A stretch of 64,000 nucleotides of DNA from Rhodococcus sp. W8901 (lineage in GTDB: Bacteria; Actinomycetota; Actinomycetes; Mycobacteriales; Mycobacteriaceae), in assembly GCF_013348805.1 (NCBI RefSeq), contig NZ_CP054690.1, positions 2,294,001-2,358,000 on the forward strand, given 5' to 3'. Shown here piece after piece: positions 61,676-64,000 of the stretch (the stretch's first letter is position 1; the number at the start of each line of letters is the position of its first letter). The notes beneath the pieces are model-generated. The model was not told the DNA's origin. It did no database searches and worked only from the letters and a program-made list of their open reading frames with translations. The translations under genes were made by a program, and so were the position numbers.

Positions 61676-61810
61676 AGGACGCTCCTTCTCGAGATCGGAT
61701 GCCGAGCCGCGACCGCGGCTGACACGGTGTGCACCCAGTTGATACACCGTCCAGGCACCTGCGGGGTGGCGTTTGAGCAGACTCACTCGACCCGCCGACG
61801 CGGCGGGGGC

Positions 61811-61816
61811 TAGGGT
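61811..61816 (+). promoter_or_regulatory. -10 box TAGGGT upstream of thyX
   Basis: TAGGGT at 61811-61816 would start transcription near 61823, about 41 nt before the chosen thyX GTG at 61864. An in-frame GTG at 61825 would make a leaderless, longer product. Confidence 0.4.
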
Positions 61817-61863
61817 GCGGTTCTGTGGTTCCCGGTGGGGTCAGGACCGAGGAAGGGTGTGCG

Positions 61864-62616
61864 GTGCGGCAAGCGGTGTCCTTGAAGGTGCAGCTCATTG
61901 CGAAGACGGACTTCCTCCCGCCCGACGACATCCCCTGGGAGACCGACGCCGACGGCGGCGAGGCCCTCGCCGAGTTCGCCGGGCGAGCCTGCTACCAGAG
62001 TTGGTCCAAGCCCAACCCCCGCACCGCCACCAACGCCGGGTATTTGCGGCACCTGCTCGAGGTGGGCCACCTGTCGGTCCTCGAACACGGCAGCGTCAGC
62101 TTCTACATCACCGGGATCTCCCGGTCCTGCACGCACGAGTTGATCCGGCACCGGCACTTCTCCTACTCGCAACTGTCGCAGCGATTCGTGCGGGAGAACG
62201 ACGCCAACGTGGTCGTCCCGCCCGCCATCGCCGGTGACGAGCGGCTCGAGGCGTTGTTCGCGAAGGCGACCGAGGCCAGCCGTGAGGCGTACACGGAACT
62301 GCTGGCGGCGCTCGAGGAGAAGCTCGCCGATGTGCCCAATGCGCCGGTACGCGGCAAGCAGGCGCGTCAGGCAGCGCGGTCGGTGTTGCCCAACGCCACC
62401 GAGACGCGCGTCGTGGTCACCGGGAACTACCGGGCGTGGCGACATTTCGTCGAGATGCGGGCCACCGAACACGCCGATGTCGAGATCCGCCGAGTCGCCG
62501 TCGAGTGTCTGCGTCAGCTCCGGAGTGCCGCGCCGAATGTGTTCGGAGACTTCGAAATCGTCACGCTGCCCGACGGTTCGGAGGTCGCGACGAGCGAGTT
62601 CGGTACGGTCGGCTGA
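61864..62616 (+). CDS. thyX: Flavin-dependent thymidylate synthase
   Basis: 250-aa FAD enzyme making dTMP from dUMP with methylenetetrahydrofolate and NADPH. The ThyX motif [13 protein letters not shown] is present, with [26 protein letters not shown] and [11 protein letters not shown] 61864 has GAGGAAGGG upstream and gives the same 250-aa length as the mycobacterial enzyme; GTG 61825 would add 13 residues. Followed by dapA, as in mycobacteria. Confidence 0.96.
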   Translation: MRQAVSLKVQLIAKTDFLPPDDIPWETDADGGEALAEFAGRACYQSWSKPNPRTATNAGYLRHLLEVGHLSVLEHGSVSFYITGISRSCTHELIRHRHFSYSQLSQRFVRENDANVVVPPAIAGDERLEALFAKATEASREAYTELLAALEEKLADVPNAPVRGKQARQAARSVLPNATETRVVVTGNYRAWRHFVEMRATEHADVEIRRVAVECLRQLRSAAPNVFGDFEIVTLPDGSEVATSEFGTVG

Positions 62617-62658
62617 CGGACTCACCCCTCGAGGGTGCCGTGGTGTTCAAGTCTGTAA

Positions 62659-64000
<1,342 letters not shown>

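Overview
The window is high-GC actinobacterial chromosome and most likely comes from Rhodococcus or a close mycolic-acid relative. This is inferred from base composition, frequent GTG starts, ATGA/GTGA gene overlaps, and gene content and order resembling Mycobacterium tuberculosis: proS, DUF4439 gene, lipoprotein gene, rimP, nusA, ylxR, infB, rbfA, nrnA, dinF-type MATE, pptT, truB, DtxR-type regulator, ribF, rpsO, pnp, M16 protease, dapB, thyX, dapA, rnj. No rRNA, tRNA, insertion sequence, integrase or CRISPR array was seen.

Layout. 1-1317 is the 3' part of proS, followed by a hairpin. 1482-8109 is a tight six-gene minus-strand cluster (DUF2236 oxygenase-like, CYP136-like P450, TetR, GabD2-like aldehyde dehydrogenase, FadD-like ligase lacking its N-terminus, SDR) divergent from an acyl-CoA dehydrogenase. 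10060-12205 holds an O-methyltransferase, a secreted DUF218 protein and an M23 peptidase. 12283-28631 is an atypical response regulator followed by a complete nuoA-N operon for respiratory complex I, in which nuoE and nuoF form one uninterrupted reading frame. 28769-35704 is an accessory stretch: Tat-exported PhoD phosphatase, a 50-residue Gly-rich protein, a TetR gene, a DGPF/YCII gene next to the remains of its ECF42-type sigma factor gene, a TetR/MFS divergent pair and an NTF2-like gene.

35812-48409 returns to the conserved translation block (DUF4439, lipoprotein, rimP, nusA, ylxR, infB, DUF503, rbfA, nrnA, MATE, metallophosphatase, pptT, truB, small secreted protein). 48462-64000 holds a DtxR-type regulator, ribF, rpsO-pnp with a long intergenic hairpin, M16 protease, Zn-alcohol dehydrogenase, LCM-type methyltransferase, dapB, a membrane protein, a flavodoxin-like protein, a DUF3105 lipoprotein, an SRPBCC protein, a ribbon-helix-helix gene with a large palindrome at its start, a PtpB-like secreted phosphatase, thyX, dapA and the 5' end of rnj.

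How the parts work together: nuo feeds electrons from NADH into the quinone pool; rimP-nusA-ylxR-infB-rbfA and truB/rpsO/pnp/rnj support ribosome maturation, translation initiation and RNA turnover; dapA/dapB make diaminopimelate for lysine and cell wall; thyX makes dTMP; ribF makes FMN/FAD. The P450 cluster looks like an oxidation and CoA-activation route for an unidentified lipophilic substrate. The most unusual observations are the in-frame NuoE-NuoF fusion, the broken ECF42 sigma gene whose likely target promoter survives, the nested palindrome before the ribbon-helix-helix gene, the one-turn-spaced TCCCCTA repeats before the 50-residue gene, and repeated start-proximal TAGGCT-type -10 elements suggesting leaderless transcripts.
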